A stretch of DNA of 64,000 bases, from contig NC_133904.1 in assembly GCF_964199755.1 (NCBI RefSeq), positions 2,693,501-2,757,500 of the forward strand, in the 5' to 3' direction. Below are positions 13,879-25,390 of this stretch, in pieces. The stretch comes from Larus michahellis. Lineage: Eukaryota; Chordata; Aves; Charadriiformes; Laridae. The notes beneath the pieces are model-generated. The model had not been told where the DNA came from, searched no databases, and saw only the letters and a program-made list of their open reading frames with translations. Within the stretch, counting starts at the first letter, position 1. Each line of letters begins with the position of its first letter. Both the position numbers and the translations under genes were made by a program.

Positions 13879-16800
13879 ATGAAATTAGCAGCGCTGAAGA
13901 CTTACATTTTGAGAATATGGTATATGCTTCTGCCGATAACACGGCTGAATACAGCCGAGGATTTCCAGTGGACAAAGAATAATCCAGGCTCTTTCTATTA
14001 TGGCACTTTTCCAGCTGGTACTTTTGAACTACAGTTGACTGTGGCTTTTAAAATGCTTTAGATCTACTTGTGTGTTCGCACAAGAAACCTACCAAAAGGT
14101 TTTCCTTATCCTTCCAGGGGAACGGCAGAAATAATCAGACTCTTGCAGAATGCATACTTAATATCATCTTTTGCACCTAGCCCTGGAAATCTAAGGATTC
14201 ACATAACCCTGCATTTCACATAGTCATCAAAACAGTAAGCTCAGAGTAAATGCTAATAGATTAATATTTCATATCCAGGTCTCCCTTTCCTGCCTGTGAT
14301 TGAGTAAGATGCACAGTATAACAAACCACACCTGAGAACTCTTCTCCTTTTTCATAAATTATCTACAACGCATGAAGGATTATAAACTAAAAATATCCTT
14401 TGTTATGCAGCTAACTTAAGAAATGAATGCGAGTGAAGTAATTGTGTTGGGTTTGTTTCAAGCTGTTTAGTATTATCTAATTCACTCTTCAGTACTGCTT
14501 TATGAAACCTTGTCCTTTCTTCAACATATATCTATACACACTCACACATTTCATGCAACCGAAATCAAAACTAAAGAGATATAGGCACTGGTTGGTTTTC
14601 ATGCTCAATTTTTTAAGTGGCTTATGAAATGGATTAATCATGTCCTTTTGTATAATACTAGGAAAATAATCAAGAATCTTTCTATATATTTTACATAACA
14701 ACAGCTAAACTTCTAATTGTTAAAAAACCCATAAAAACTAGCAGGCAGAAATTATGCGGGAACCTAATTTTTTCTTATAGTAAGACATTTCTGTCTTGCT
14801 ATCAATGCACTACCTCATGGCTGTAAAATAATAGTAACAAGGTTTAATGTATGACAAAATTAGACTCCTTTGTCAGTGCATCGGAAAAGGATACCTTTAG
14901 AATATACCCCATTTTCAGACAGTCCCTTTTATGCACCGACAGTTTCATGTAGAAGACACTGGCCTCTTGTTCAGTAGGCATGCAATCAGGCACATTTCAC
15001 ACCAAGCAATGCGCTGTGAAGGTGTGTCAATTACTTTCTCGTATGAAAATTTAGTACAAAGACCAGTTTTGCAGGAAAATGTTCAAATCATAACTCACTA
15101 CTTTTTACCTTTAGGCTTTTTATGGGGTGTTGGAAGTTCCGCATACCAGACTGAAGGGGCCTGGGACAAGGATGGGAAAGGACCAAGTATCTGGGATGCT
15201 TTTACTCACAACAAGGGGAAAGTGTTTAGAAACGAAACCGGAGATTCAGCATGTGACGGCTACTACAAAGTTAAGGTATCGTTAAAGAGGAACTATCCCT
15301 CTAGAAGCATTCTGGAGCCCTTTCTTGGTACTGATTTCCCATTTTGAAATAACAGCAAAGATGAAATGCTTTAGTTGCTCATTTAACTTTGGAAGTGAAG
15401 GGATGCTATTTTCAATTAGTTCAGTAAAATCTTCTTTCCAAATAATCTCATAGAATCAATAATACCACAGTTTTTCCCAAATACGCCTCAGTTTTTCAGG
15501 ATTTTTGTGTCCAAAGAAGTATTCTAAATGTTGTGGGCAGTCCAAATGCTAGTTAGAACAACAATGAGGAACGCATTTGAGCTTTGAAGAAAAATAACAT
15601 CTTTTTGCTTGTGTTTGAGCAGCTTTAAAGGTTTTCTGTGTATATTTAAGAATAATAAAACCAACAGATATTTTAAAATTCAGTCTGAATGTTTTCCAGA
15701 TACACAGCAAAAGGAACCCAAATGACTGCCATAAGCCAATATTACCTAATTGGAATTCCAACTAATTTGATAGAAGTTATATTCCACCGAGGTTGTTCCA
15801 CATATATGAAGTCCAAGGGAGAAACAGAGGTCTCGGCAAGAACTAAGAGGAAAGAAACTAATTATGCCTTACTATCCTGAACTGGGAAAATGCAGGAGAG
15901 ATTTCATTTGATCTCTCTCAAACAAGTAAAAGCTCGAAAGAACAGCTTAATGAAAACCCACAGAGAGGTTGGAACTCAGACTCACTGAGCTGTTGCATCA
16001 GAAGAGAAGGACACGATGATCACAGGACCTATTTTTCAGAGAGGATTCAGGCATAAATGATAGCATTTCAACATCTGCTCACTACTATGGGCTATATTTT
16101 GAGATGCTTTCTAAAACTTGCTTGTATGTGTCCAGTTACATGGTCCTCTTTATATAAAAGTATGCTTCTTTATTTGCTTCCATCATCAGAATTCTCTTTG
16201 CATTGGCTCATATACCATCAATTTCTAATTTCATTTAATATTGAAGATGTATGATTTCTTAGAAAAAGATGTATTTATACTGACTTTACTTTTTGTGCTA
16301 ACTCCAGTATAAGACAGTAAATGAAAGCCTGCATAATCATGTTTTTGTACCTAAGCTGAAATGTTTTGAGGTCAAGATTTACAGGCTTATATTATTTTTT
16401 TAAAACTTGCACATTACCAATGCTGACATAAATATATTATGTTACAGAATACCTCACAACCCATTTTTCTGTCCTCTATTTGATGGTGAAAACATTCAGT
16501 TTCCATAGCTGTTAACACAAAACATTATAGGACTTCTTTGGAGAGTGAAGAACAAAAATAGTTAAAAGGGAAGTATACAAGTAGAAAGCCATCATCTCAA
16601 AGCAAATTCAGAAAAAGTAACTGATGGAATCCTCTTTTGTGGAACTCTTCTGTAGATTTTCTGCATTCAGTACAATTTAAGACAGATGAATAACTGAAGA
16701 GTTATTCTGCTTGGACTCAAGCTACGTTAATTGGATTTTCTTTTCACAGGATGACATTCAGTTACTGAAGGAGCTGAAAGTGAATCATTATCTATTCTCT

Positions 16801-19800
16801 ATCTCGTGGCCTCGGATTATGCCCACTGGCATCAAGAGTAAGCATAACGATTTCACCATATTCTTGACAGTATTAGTAGAAAAGTAATTTTACTCCCAAG
16901 TATACCACAGTTGTTTAACACTACTGTTAAATAGATTTATGTTACCTTGTCTGCGGAACAGAGCTTAACAATTACACACGCATTACAGTACACTCATTGC
17001 TGTAATGTAAAATACCTTGGTTAAAGTTTTTAGATTTCTATTCTTCCAGTTGTTTGAAAAACAGACCAGGTAATTTCTTCTCTATGTGTTTCATCAGCAG
17101 AGGAATTGAATGAGAAGGGAATACAGTTCTACAATGATACAATTAATAGTCTTCTAGAAAACAATATTATCCCTATTGTGAGCCTCTACCACTGGGATCT
17201 TCCACAGGTTAGACAATGTTTACATTAGTGAAATGTTTAATATAAACACTTCTGATGGGAAATTTATTTCTAAGTTTAAGGACTATGTGTACTTTAGAAG
17301 AATGTTTAAAGATGCCTGCCTGCTTTTAAGTATGCTTGTAATTAGTTTGTATTAATTTGCATTTTATATACATCGCAGTTTATACACACTGAAGTTTTGA
17401 AGACTCTCCTCTGAGCTACTGAAATACAAATAAAAGTCTTTGTTAATAGGCACCTGAACTTTAAATAACATTATTGATTCTTGAAATTCTCATTTAAAAA
17501 GGTTCTCCAAGAAAAGTATGGTGGCTGGCAAAATATAAGCATGATAAATTATTTTGATGATTATGCAAATCTGTGTTTTGAGAAGTTTGGCGATCGTGTG
17601 AAACACTGGATTACTTTTAGTAATCCTTGGGTAAGTTATCATCGCTTTCCTTCCAATCACTCCCCATTGCACAGTTCTGTTACCAAAATTCTGTGAAAGT
17701 GACACAACAGGAACGTAGATTAAAAAATGGAGAGGGAGAGACTTACACCATTAATCTTTGGGCCCCAAAATCTCAGTGGCCAGATTCTGCACAAGGGCAG
17801 AGTTTCAAGACACGAAATTCCCCTGAAGTTTTGAAAAATCATCAGCTGGAGAGAGGCACAGACATCAGCAAGGCAGGTAGAATTTGCCCGTCATGAGTTT
17901 CACGAGGGAACAGCAAGCCGGCTGTCAGTCCACTAACGCTAGTCACCAACACAGTGTTTCCAACAAGCCACAGCATGTTATCAACCAAGCAGTGGGGCAG
18001 TAGATGGGAGCCAAAGGAAGGGAAAAGGGGACTGGAGAGGACAGAGGGATTGAGAGAAAAATGGATTGCACAGAAAAGCACAGGATCGAAGTCCATAGGA
18101 TGGTAGCAAATTCACTAGCTCCGCTGTTCAAAGAATAACTAACTCTCTGTATTTGCAGGCGGTTGCTGAAAAGGGTTATGGAACAGGAGAACACGCACCA
18201 GGACTGAAGCTCGGTGGATGTGGAGCATACAAAGCAGCGCACCATATAATTAAAGTAAAGCTAAAATCATGCTTTAAATTATGTGTAAATTAAGAATTTT
18301 CAGCAGACTAAGGTTCTTTTGATTCTGCTCTTTAAACAAAAAGATACTTTTGCAATGATGTCATTTCCAGCTAGCACACAAAAATTATCACCTGACTTTA
18401 AACCACCAATGCATGTTCCGGTGTAGCATGAAATGCTAGGTGCTCGATGCAATACCGTTGCAACAACTTACATTTTTCCCCTCATAATTTAAGTGTCTCT
18501 TTTACTATGTTTCAAACTGCTTGAGTAAGAAAATATCCAGGCTACTCTAGAAACAAGGAGTAAAAGCCTGACCTGTGGAAATGAGCTTGAATTTTGTGAG
18601 TGACTTCGGTAAGGCTAGCTTTTGTAAAAATAAACTTTCACTTGCCTGAATAAATTAGGCAAAGACATCCAAAGACTGCAGACACTAGACAAAACACTAT
18701 ACCAAATGCTGTGTATTACCTTCCTGGGGACCTCCTGGAATTTAGGGAAGGAATCTTGCATAAATGCTTTTTTGACACCTTACATGAAAAGAAAGCTTCC
18801 ACAATATACATGAAAGAAATTATAAAATATTTTCAGACACACCTTAGTGCAAAAACTGCTCTTGATCTTCACTAGCTTTCTATATTGACTACGGCATAAC
18901 AGATGAAAATGTGCATATAATTTTCTTTTTAACTTACAGACTCATGCAAAGGTATGGCACTCTTACAACAACACATGGCGTAGCGAGCAGCAAGGTAATA
19001 AGGATTCATGCTATAATTATGCTTCTGTTTATATTAAGGGCTTAAAGATTATGCATAAACTGCAGAATTGTCACTTTATGTTTTCAGGTATGGTTGGAAT
19101 TTCCCTAACTAGTGCCTGGAGTGAACCTGTTGATCCACATAGCCAAACGGATAGAGACGCTGCTGAAAGATATATACAGTTTCATTTGGGATGGTTTGCA
19201 AATCCAATTTACAAAGGAGACTATCCAGAAGTTATGAAGAATTATGTAGGTAAGCCCCAGTAACCAGCTACAACATGAATAAATTACACGCTTACAACAG
19301 ATTACAACAGAATAGCCCCTGACCAACATGTAGTTCAGTCAAGTAGGAGGACACAAGGCGAGACAAGGACAAGCAACAAATGGCCCAGGGGCTACACAAA
19401 GCTCCCGAGCAGTGGGAGGAACATACTAGAACAAAAAAGTTGAGCTGCTGTTGAGCCCAACAGTTACACATCTGAGTGCTCCAAACTAGAAAGGAAGCAA
19501 CTACCTCACTTCTCAGTCATCGTCCGTTTTTAGCGGCCTAAGCAAGACAGGGAGTTGTTAAATACTTTTCTGGATTTTCCACCTAAGGACAAAGAACCAG
19601 CAGTTCTTCCATCACTAAAGCTTGCATTTCTACAGGGTTCCACTATCTCAGTTTCACAGAGAGAAGACAACAGGCAATGTACCCAGCAGCAAAGCAACTT
19701 CTGCTCCTGGCAGTTATGTTTCCAAGCATTCTGTTGACATTTATCATGCTCTTTGGGAAAAAAAACAAACACCACTTTATTTCACTGTCTTCTCTGTATA

Positions 19801-22800
19801 GTGTACCCAAGTTACCTCTCCAAAGACTATTTAATCTTAAAAAAGCAATCAAACTAAACTGTCCTTTACACTAAGTTCAGGAAAACGGTATTTATCGTTG
19901 AAGTAAAGAGAACAGATTTCTGTGCTCCTCAGAAGTATGTTTCCCATAATTATTTCAATAGGTAGCAAGAGTGCCCAGCAGGGCCTGGGGACATCAAGAT
20001 TACCAACTTTCTCAGTGCAAGAGAAAACCTATATTAAAGGCACATCGGATTTCCTGGGAATAGGTCATTTTACTACTCGTTATGTTCTACAGAAGAGCTT
20101 TCCCTTTCTACAAGTACCCAGCTACCACACTGACAGTGATTTGGCTGAACTGGTGGACCCAAAATGGCCAGCTCCAGGACCTAAATGGTTATATTCTGTG
20201 CCTTGGGGATTCAGAAGATTACTCAACTTCATTAAGGTGATTACAGAGTAACTCTTGAAAAGAAAGTGAACAAAACACCTGGTTACATGCCGAAGCTGCA
20301 CTTAACACTATTTTAGATTTTCAACAGTTTCACCTATATATTTGTCTTGTCATACTGGGAAGTTTCTTTGAAAAAAACTCCACCTTAATTACAGTTCAGA
20401 AATCTATAGAATTCAGTAATGTTAAAATAAAACCCATAGTTAACTTAAATTCCTAGTTACACATTTTTCTTACTAATTTTTTTTCTTTCTTTCTAAGTTT
20501 CTTACTTAAACCTGGAAATTTGCTTTTAATGCATTTTACTAAGAATCTCATGTTCTGTCAAAATAAGATGATTGTGTTTATATGAACCAGTCTAAACATA
20601 TCTTTGTTTGCAGACACAGTACGGGAACCCTCTGATTTATGTGACAGAGAATGGAGTTTCTGAAAAGGTACAGTGTACTCAACTGTGTGATGAATGGCGG
20701 ATAGAGTATCTGAAAGGATATATTAATGAAATACTGAAAGGTAACTTTAAAAACATCTTTTTAGTGCATGACCTTTTTGAGCTTTTTCACCTTCTGATTA
20801 TTTTTTCACTCTTGTAGTTTATATCATAGAAAAATAAATACTCACAGATCAAAATGGACAGCAAACTAGACTAATAAATTTTCGCAAAAGTGACAACCTA
20901 GCCAAGTGTATTGATGCTAATAGATACAATAACTTACATGAGATTTAATACTGTAACAGACCATCAGTTTCCACTTCTAGAAAGGAGAAATTGCACCTAA
21001 TTACCATTCTTACAGAGCTCTAGTACCTCTAAGCTAAAGATAACAGTTTCAAAGAATCTAAATTACCATATACTTTGCCATTTTTCTGTCATCATCCCTT
21101 TCCTCCTCCCCCTTTCTGGTCTAAAACAAAACACCTACAGAGCCATATTTTAAGGACAACAAACAGCCAACAAGTTTAAGAGAATTATGCGTATTCTGTT
21201 TACAGCTCTAAATGATGGCGTTAATGTCAGAGGTTACACTGCCTGGTCACTGCTGGATAAATTTGAATGGAACAAAGGCTTCTCTGAAAGATTTGGATTT
21301 TATCACATTGATTTTAAAAACAAGAACAAACCACGATACCCAAAGGCATCCGTTGACTATTATAGAAAGATTATCAGTGCAAATGGATTCCCAAATTCAA
21401 GAGAGGTGATGTCAACTGCTAATTTTATTCTTTTTTTACTTTTTTCTTCAATGGGCAGATATGTCATTGGATTTCTTGAAACAACTTGCATGAATATGGT
21501 ACAAGAGAGGACACTTTGGTTCTGTAAATTAGGGATGTGTTAAATACACAGGTCTCCAGAGACAAAGAAAATGGAAACAAGCCTCAGTTACTGTTTCTAA
21601 AGCATTTCATGAACTCTAATTAGACTTACTGAAGTGATCAAAAATTCTGAATCATAAGTTACCAGACTTCCAGGCAGAAAATTACACATACATGCCACCT
21701 TACTGGAAAATAATATGGAATATATTCTGTGCTTTTAAAAATCTTATTAAACAATTAGCTATAAGAAATATATTGCAATAAAAATCACAAACATCCAAAG
21801 AAACTTTTCAGAAAATCATGTGTTGAAAGAATAAAATAGTTTCAAGTCAATTGTAACAGACAGATGTTCAGGGACAGAGAAGAAGGTACTGTGAATGAGA
21901 CAGAATATTACAGTCTAATAGAACTGCTGCATGTCAACCTTCGCAGGTGGAAAACTGGTATCAGAAGGCCATGGACGCTTGCTCTACCACACACCAACTC
22001 CTTGCTACAGGTATTATGTGTCTTCTGTTTTGTTTTATAAAAGCATATTATATATCTCTCAGATTTTAAAGTTCTCTGTGAATGCTACTATTAGCAGGTC
22101 CTAAAAGGAATTTTCTCCCTGAAAGTACAACTGCTTTCAAATGCAACAGCCTCTAAAGAAAAATGTCTTTATTTACTCTCTCCAACTAAAATCACTATAG
22201 CTAAACAGATCGACTTTGGATATTAACAGAATACACAAACTGAAAGAGTTACTATTTAAAATGAAGGCTAGGGATGACAGTATTCTCCTTAAAATAAAAA
22301 AAAAAAAAAGCGCTAAATGCTCTTTCAAAGATAAAACAAACCCAGACAAATCAAGACAACCATGCAGACAGAAAACATTTAAAATGTTTGACCTCTACAT
22401 ACAATAAAAACATTAAAAAAATGGGCTAAGTACTAGCCTAAGGTAGCGTTAAGTCACTTTCTGCTCTTTCTTGCTCCTGGTAACAAAGCTGACAACAGCT
22501 AAACTTACAGCAGCTGCTCAAGAACACATAATAGAGCAGACTTTGCCTGCAATTCCACAGTGCCAGGCTCCATAAACCACCTCACTGAAGACCTTCCCAA
22601 TGTAATTCAGGACCTTTCATAATTCCTGAACTAGGAGAACAGCCTACCACAGTCGATTTCTGAAATTTTTAAGAAAGATGAAATAGGTATTAAAGTCTCA
22701 TATGAAGGATGAGACAAATTCCACGTGGTAGAGAACATCAAAGCAGTCATCCTAAGTTTATCCTACTTTGCCTCAACTGCTGCCTTAGATGTTCTATGTG

Positions 22801-23448
22801 AATTAACTGTATTTACTGAACTCTTTGAAGCTTATCTGTGGAGCAAAATTCTACAAAATAAAACCCATTTAACTTTTCAAAGAGCTACAAAACAATCATA
22901 AAAAGGATTAAGTGCTTCCCAAGGATTTCTCTTCGACAATTTTGTTTTCTACCCTTCCCTTAGTGGTGGGGAGAGGAGAGGCGGGGAATAAAAAAAAATC
23001 AAAGGAACAGTAGGATAGTGCTAATGCACTGAAGTTAATTCATAGTAAGCACAATTTCTGCAGCCCTTTGAGAACTGACATATCTTCAAAAAATTACCTT
23101 AGAAAGAAAAAAAGGAGGGAAAACTGTCACGGATTTGCTCCAGCTTTTGCAGACATACAAAATTTTGTTTGGTTTGTTTGCTGTTTATGCCAATGTCAAC
23201 CTTTAACAAAATAATTTTAGCCATAATATTCAAAAAATCCTTAATCTATGTTAACACTAAGTTAATAGTTAATTAGTATACTCCAGAAGATTTAAATTTC
23301 TTACATACTACTCATTTCTCAAATTTTAGATTCCCTGATTACTCACATGGAAATGGTGACAGAGATTGTTTTTCCTACGATTTTCACACTCTGCATACTC
23401 ATCAGTATTGTCCTACTAATAGTCTACTTATTTCAAAATAATAGATAA
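13879..23448 (+). CDS. LCTL: LCTL, lactase-like protein (klotho/LPH-related, gamma-klotho), 13 coding exons
   Basis: A glycoside hydrolase family 1-like type I membrane protein related to klotho and lactase-phlorizin hydrolase; in mammals it is known as a lens protein and FGF co-receptor relative. Coding exons, all phase-consistent: 13879-14017, 15115-15275, 16750-16837, 17098-17207, 17502-17630, 18159-18254, 18940-18994, 19088-19249, 19962-20236, 20614-20740, 21206-21405, 21947-22010, 23330-23448. They give 574 residues (human about 567). Landmarks: an N-terminal hydrophobic leader (residues about 8-24), FYYGTFPAG then [17 protein letters not shown] across the exon 1/2 junction, and a GH1 barrel. 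T204-F205-S206-N207-P208 stands where active enzymes have TFNEP, so the acid/base Glu is missing, as in human LCTL. The nucleophile motif VTENG is kept (Glu417). A membrane segment spans residues about 548-570, ending in a short tail QNNR. The start chosen gives a leader of human-like length. An upstream ATG at 13740 opens a different frame with its own hydrophobic stretch, so the 5' end is the least certain part. Confidence 0.95.
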
Positions 23449-23481
23449 AATTGCATGCTTATACATATCTTCATTTTACAT

Positions 23482-23491
23482 AATAAATAAA
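23482..23491 (+). terminator. LCTL poly(A) signal (two overlapping AATAAA)
   Basis: Overlapping AATAAA hexamers at 23482 and 23486 lie 34 bases past the LCTL stop codon, giving a very short 3' UTR if used. Further AATAAA hexamers at 25072 and 25078 could serve a longer form. Confidence 0.6.
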
Positions 23492-23499
23492 ACACAACT

Positions 23500-25071
23500 G
23501 TTTTATTACATTGGTTAAAGTTTACCACAGATGCCTCTTTTTATAACACTGTAAAGATAAAGAAATATTACTTTACCTATCCACCTAACATTTTATAGTC
23601 TTTTTTTCTACTCAATTCACAAAACGATTTGATTATTTTTTTATGAAAACCCCAAGTATATTCTTTTCCTGCGTTACTTTTACTAATTTTAGGTAGCAGA
23701 TTTTATGTTTCTTATTATTTTGGAAAATACTATACATTTTGTTCACCAGAAAAAAAAACCAAAGCTTAGCTAAGATTAAGGTGATTCAAATCTTGCTAGT
23801 ACAAATCTCAAGTGATTAAAAGCTATTTGCAAAGTCTGATTTCAGTCTGTTCATTAATACTTTCAATTAACATGTAACTGCTATTTGAAAAAGAGACAGA
23901 CACGTATTTTTAAAAGAGAACAGGATTTAAATATTCCAAGAGCACTGCTCAAACATTAACTTATTATTTATGTCTAGAAGTCAGGATAATGTCTGCCTTA
24001 TTATTTAGGTGTGGAGAATTATTTGAAGTGATTAATCAAAGATGACAACTACTGAGTCAGATTTAAACCAAAGACTCTTATCTTTCTAGTTTTGTTTACA
24101 GGGAACTAGATTTACCTCATACAACTTTATATTACACACAGAAATGTGTATTATAAGTAATCGAAGCACTTCCAGAATGTAATATTCCGCCTCAAATTCA
24201 CTTCTACTGCAGGTAGGAGCAAGTTAAGTATATGATTATAAAAAAAATTGTTCCAGAATACGGCCATCTGGCTGTATTTGTCCTTCTGTTGTGCTTGAAA
24301 TTATTCCTCTAAAGCAAAGCAACAACCAAGCTTCCTATTTATCTTGCACTGTATTTTCAAGACTGAATGTGCACATACTGCATGCAGAGTAGCAGTACAT
24401 AAATCCAAGAAAGGACCTTGTTCTTAGCTTCTCTACAAAGGCTATTAAACTGACAGTTATTAATCTGTACTATTAGGAGAGGGGTAAGAAATAAGATTTA
24501 CTGAGGAGAAACCAGAAGTGATAGAATTTTACGGTTTGTAAAAAGCATGAATATTGGGGTTTTCCTTATTCTTACTTATCAATAGTTAATAGTTTCTTTT
24601 ATGCAAAACATTTGTGTCTCAAATTATTTAATCATCATATACTATGCTATGTAATTGTTTAAAATGACACTACCAAAATGTTACATACATATCTAATCAA
24701 CATAAGAACATATGCAACTGTCATCCCAATATATTTAAATGATTATGCCCAGCCAATTATACTGAACATTGTTTTCAAAACATTATGCAAAAGTATACAA
24801 GACAACACCGTTAAAATAATTCACTTTGTATTGATGGAAAAAAATGAATCTGAAGAGGAAAAAGAAGTATATCCAAGAATACTCCAAAATATAAATACAG
24901 GGACAAAGAAAATTGAACTGTCAGAAGTTCACAATGCCCTGGATGAACAGCTTTCCAAATATATCTGGATGATGTGATGTCACCTGAGACCAGGAAAACA
25001 TGACAATATTGCTTGTTTTGTTGGGTTAAGATAATTCATACTTTGAACTGTGTCTGATTGAATTCTTAATG
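23500..25071. other. Interval between convergent LCTL and ZWILCH
   Basis: AT-rich sequence with no recognised gene. A 99-codon open frame (24678-24977, +) ends about 95 bases before the AATAAA pair at 25072/25078, but has no recognised homology and no splice-supported partners. The stretch may be a long alternative LCTL 3' UTR. Confidence 0.5.
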
Positions 25072-25083
25072 AATAAAAATAAA
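25072..25083 (+). terminator. Tandem AATAAA on + strand, possible distal LCTL poly(A) signal
   Basis: Two abutting AATAAA hexamers (25072-25077 and 25078-25083) sit 25 bases before the ZWILCH poly(A) hexamer of the opposite strand. They would end a + strand transcript such as an extended LCTL 3' UTR. Use is inferred only. Confidence 0.35.
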
Positions 25084-25107
25084 ATGGAAAATCCCAAAGT
25101 GCAGAAC

Positions 25108-25113
25108 TTTATT
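25108..25113 (-). terminator. ZWILCH poly(A) signal
   Basis: AATAAA on the - strand (TTTATT as written), 278 bases downstream of the ZWILCH stop codon. It is the first perfect hexamer seen in a position fitting the 3' end. Confidence 0.6.
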
Positions 25114-25390
25114 GAATGTTTGTAAATATATGAACAAAAATATCTACTATATTTTCAAAATAATTACACTGTACATTCATAATTGCACAACATTTATAAA
25201 AAACTAGATGTGCACAGGTGAATCACGGCTGTGTATGTCAGACTTCAAGAATACTAAAGCAAATAACTCAGTAAGATGTACTGTTCTTCCAATGACAGAG
25301 TGTTTCTAAATATACTGTTGGGACACAGATAATACTGAACTTTCCCCTTCACTGTACCTGTCAAGTGCCTGCCTGTGGAGTAACACGCAT

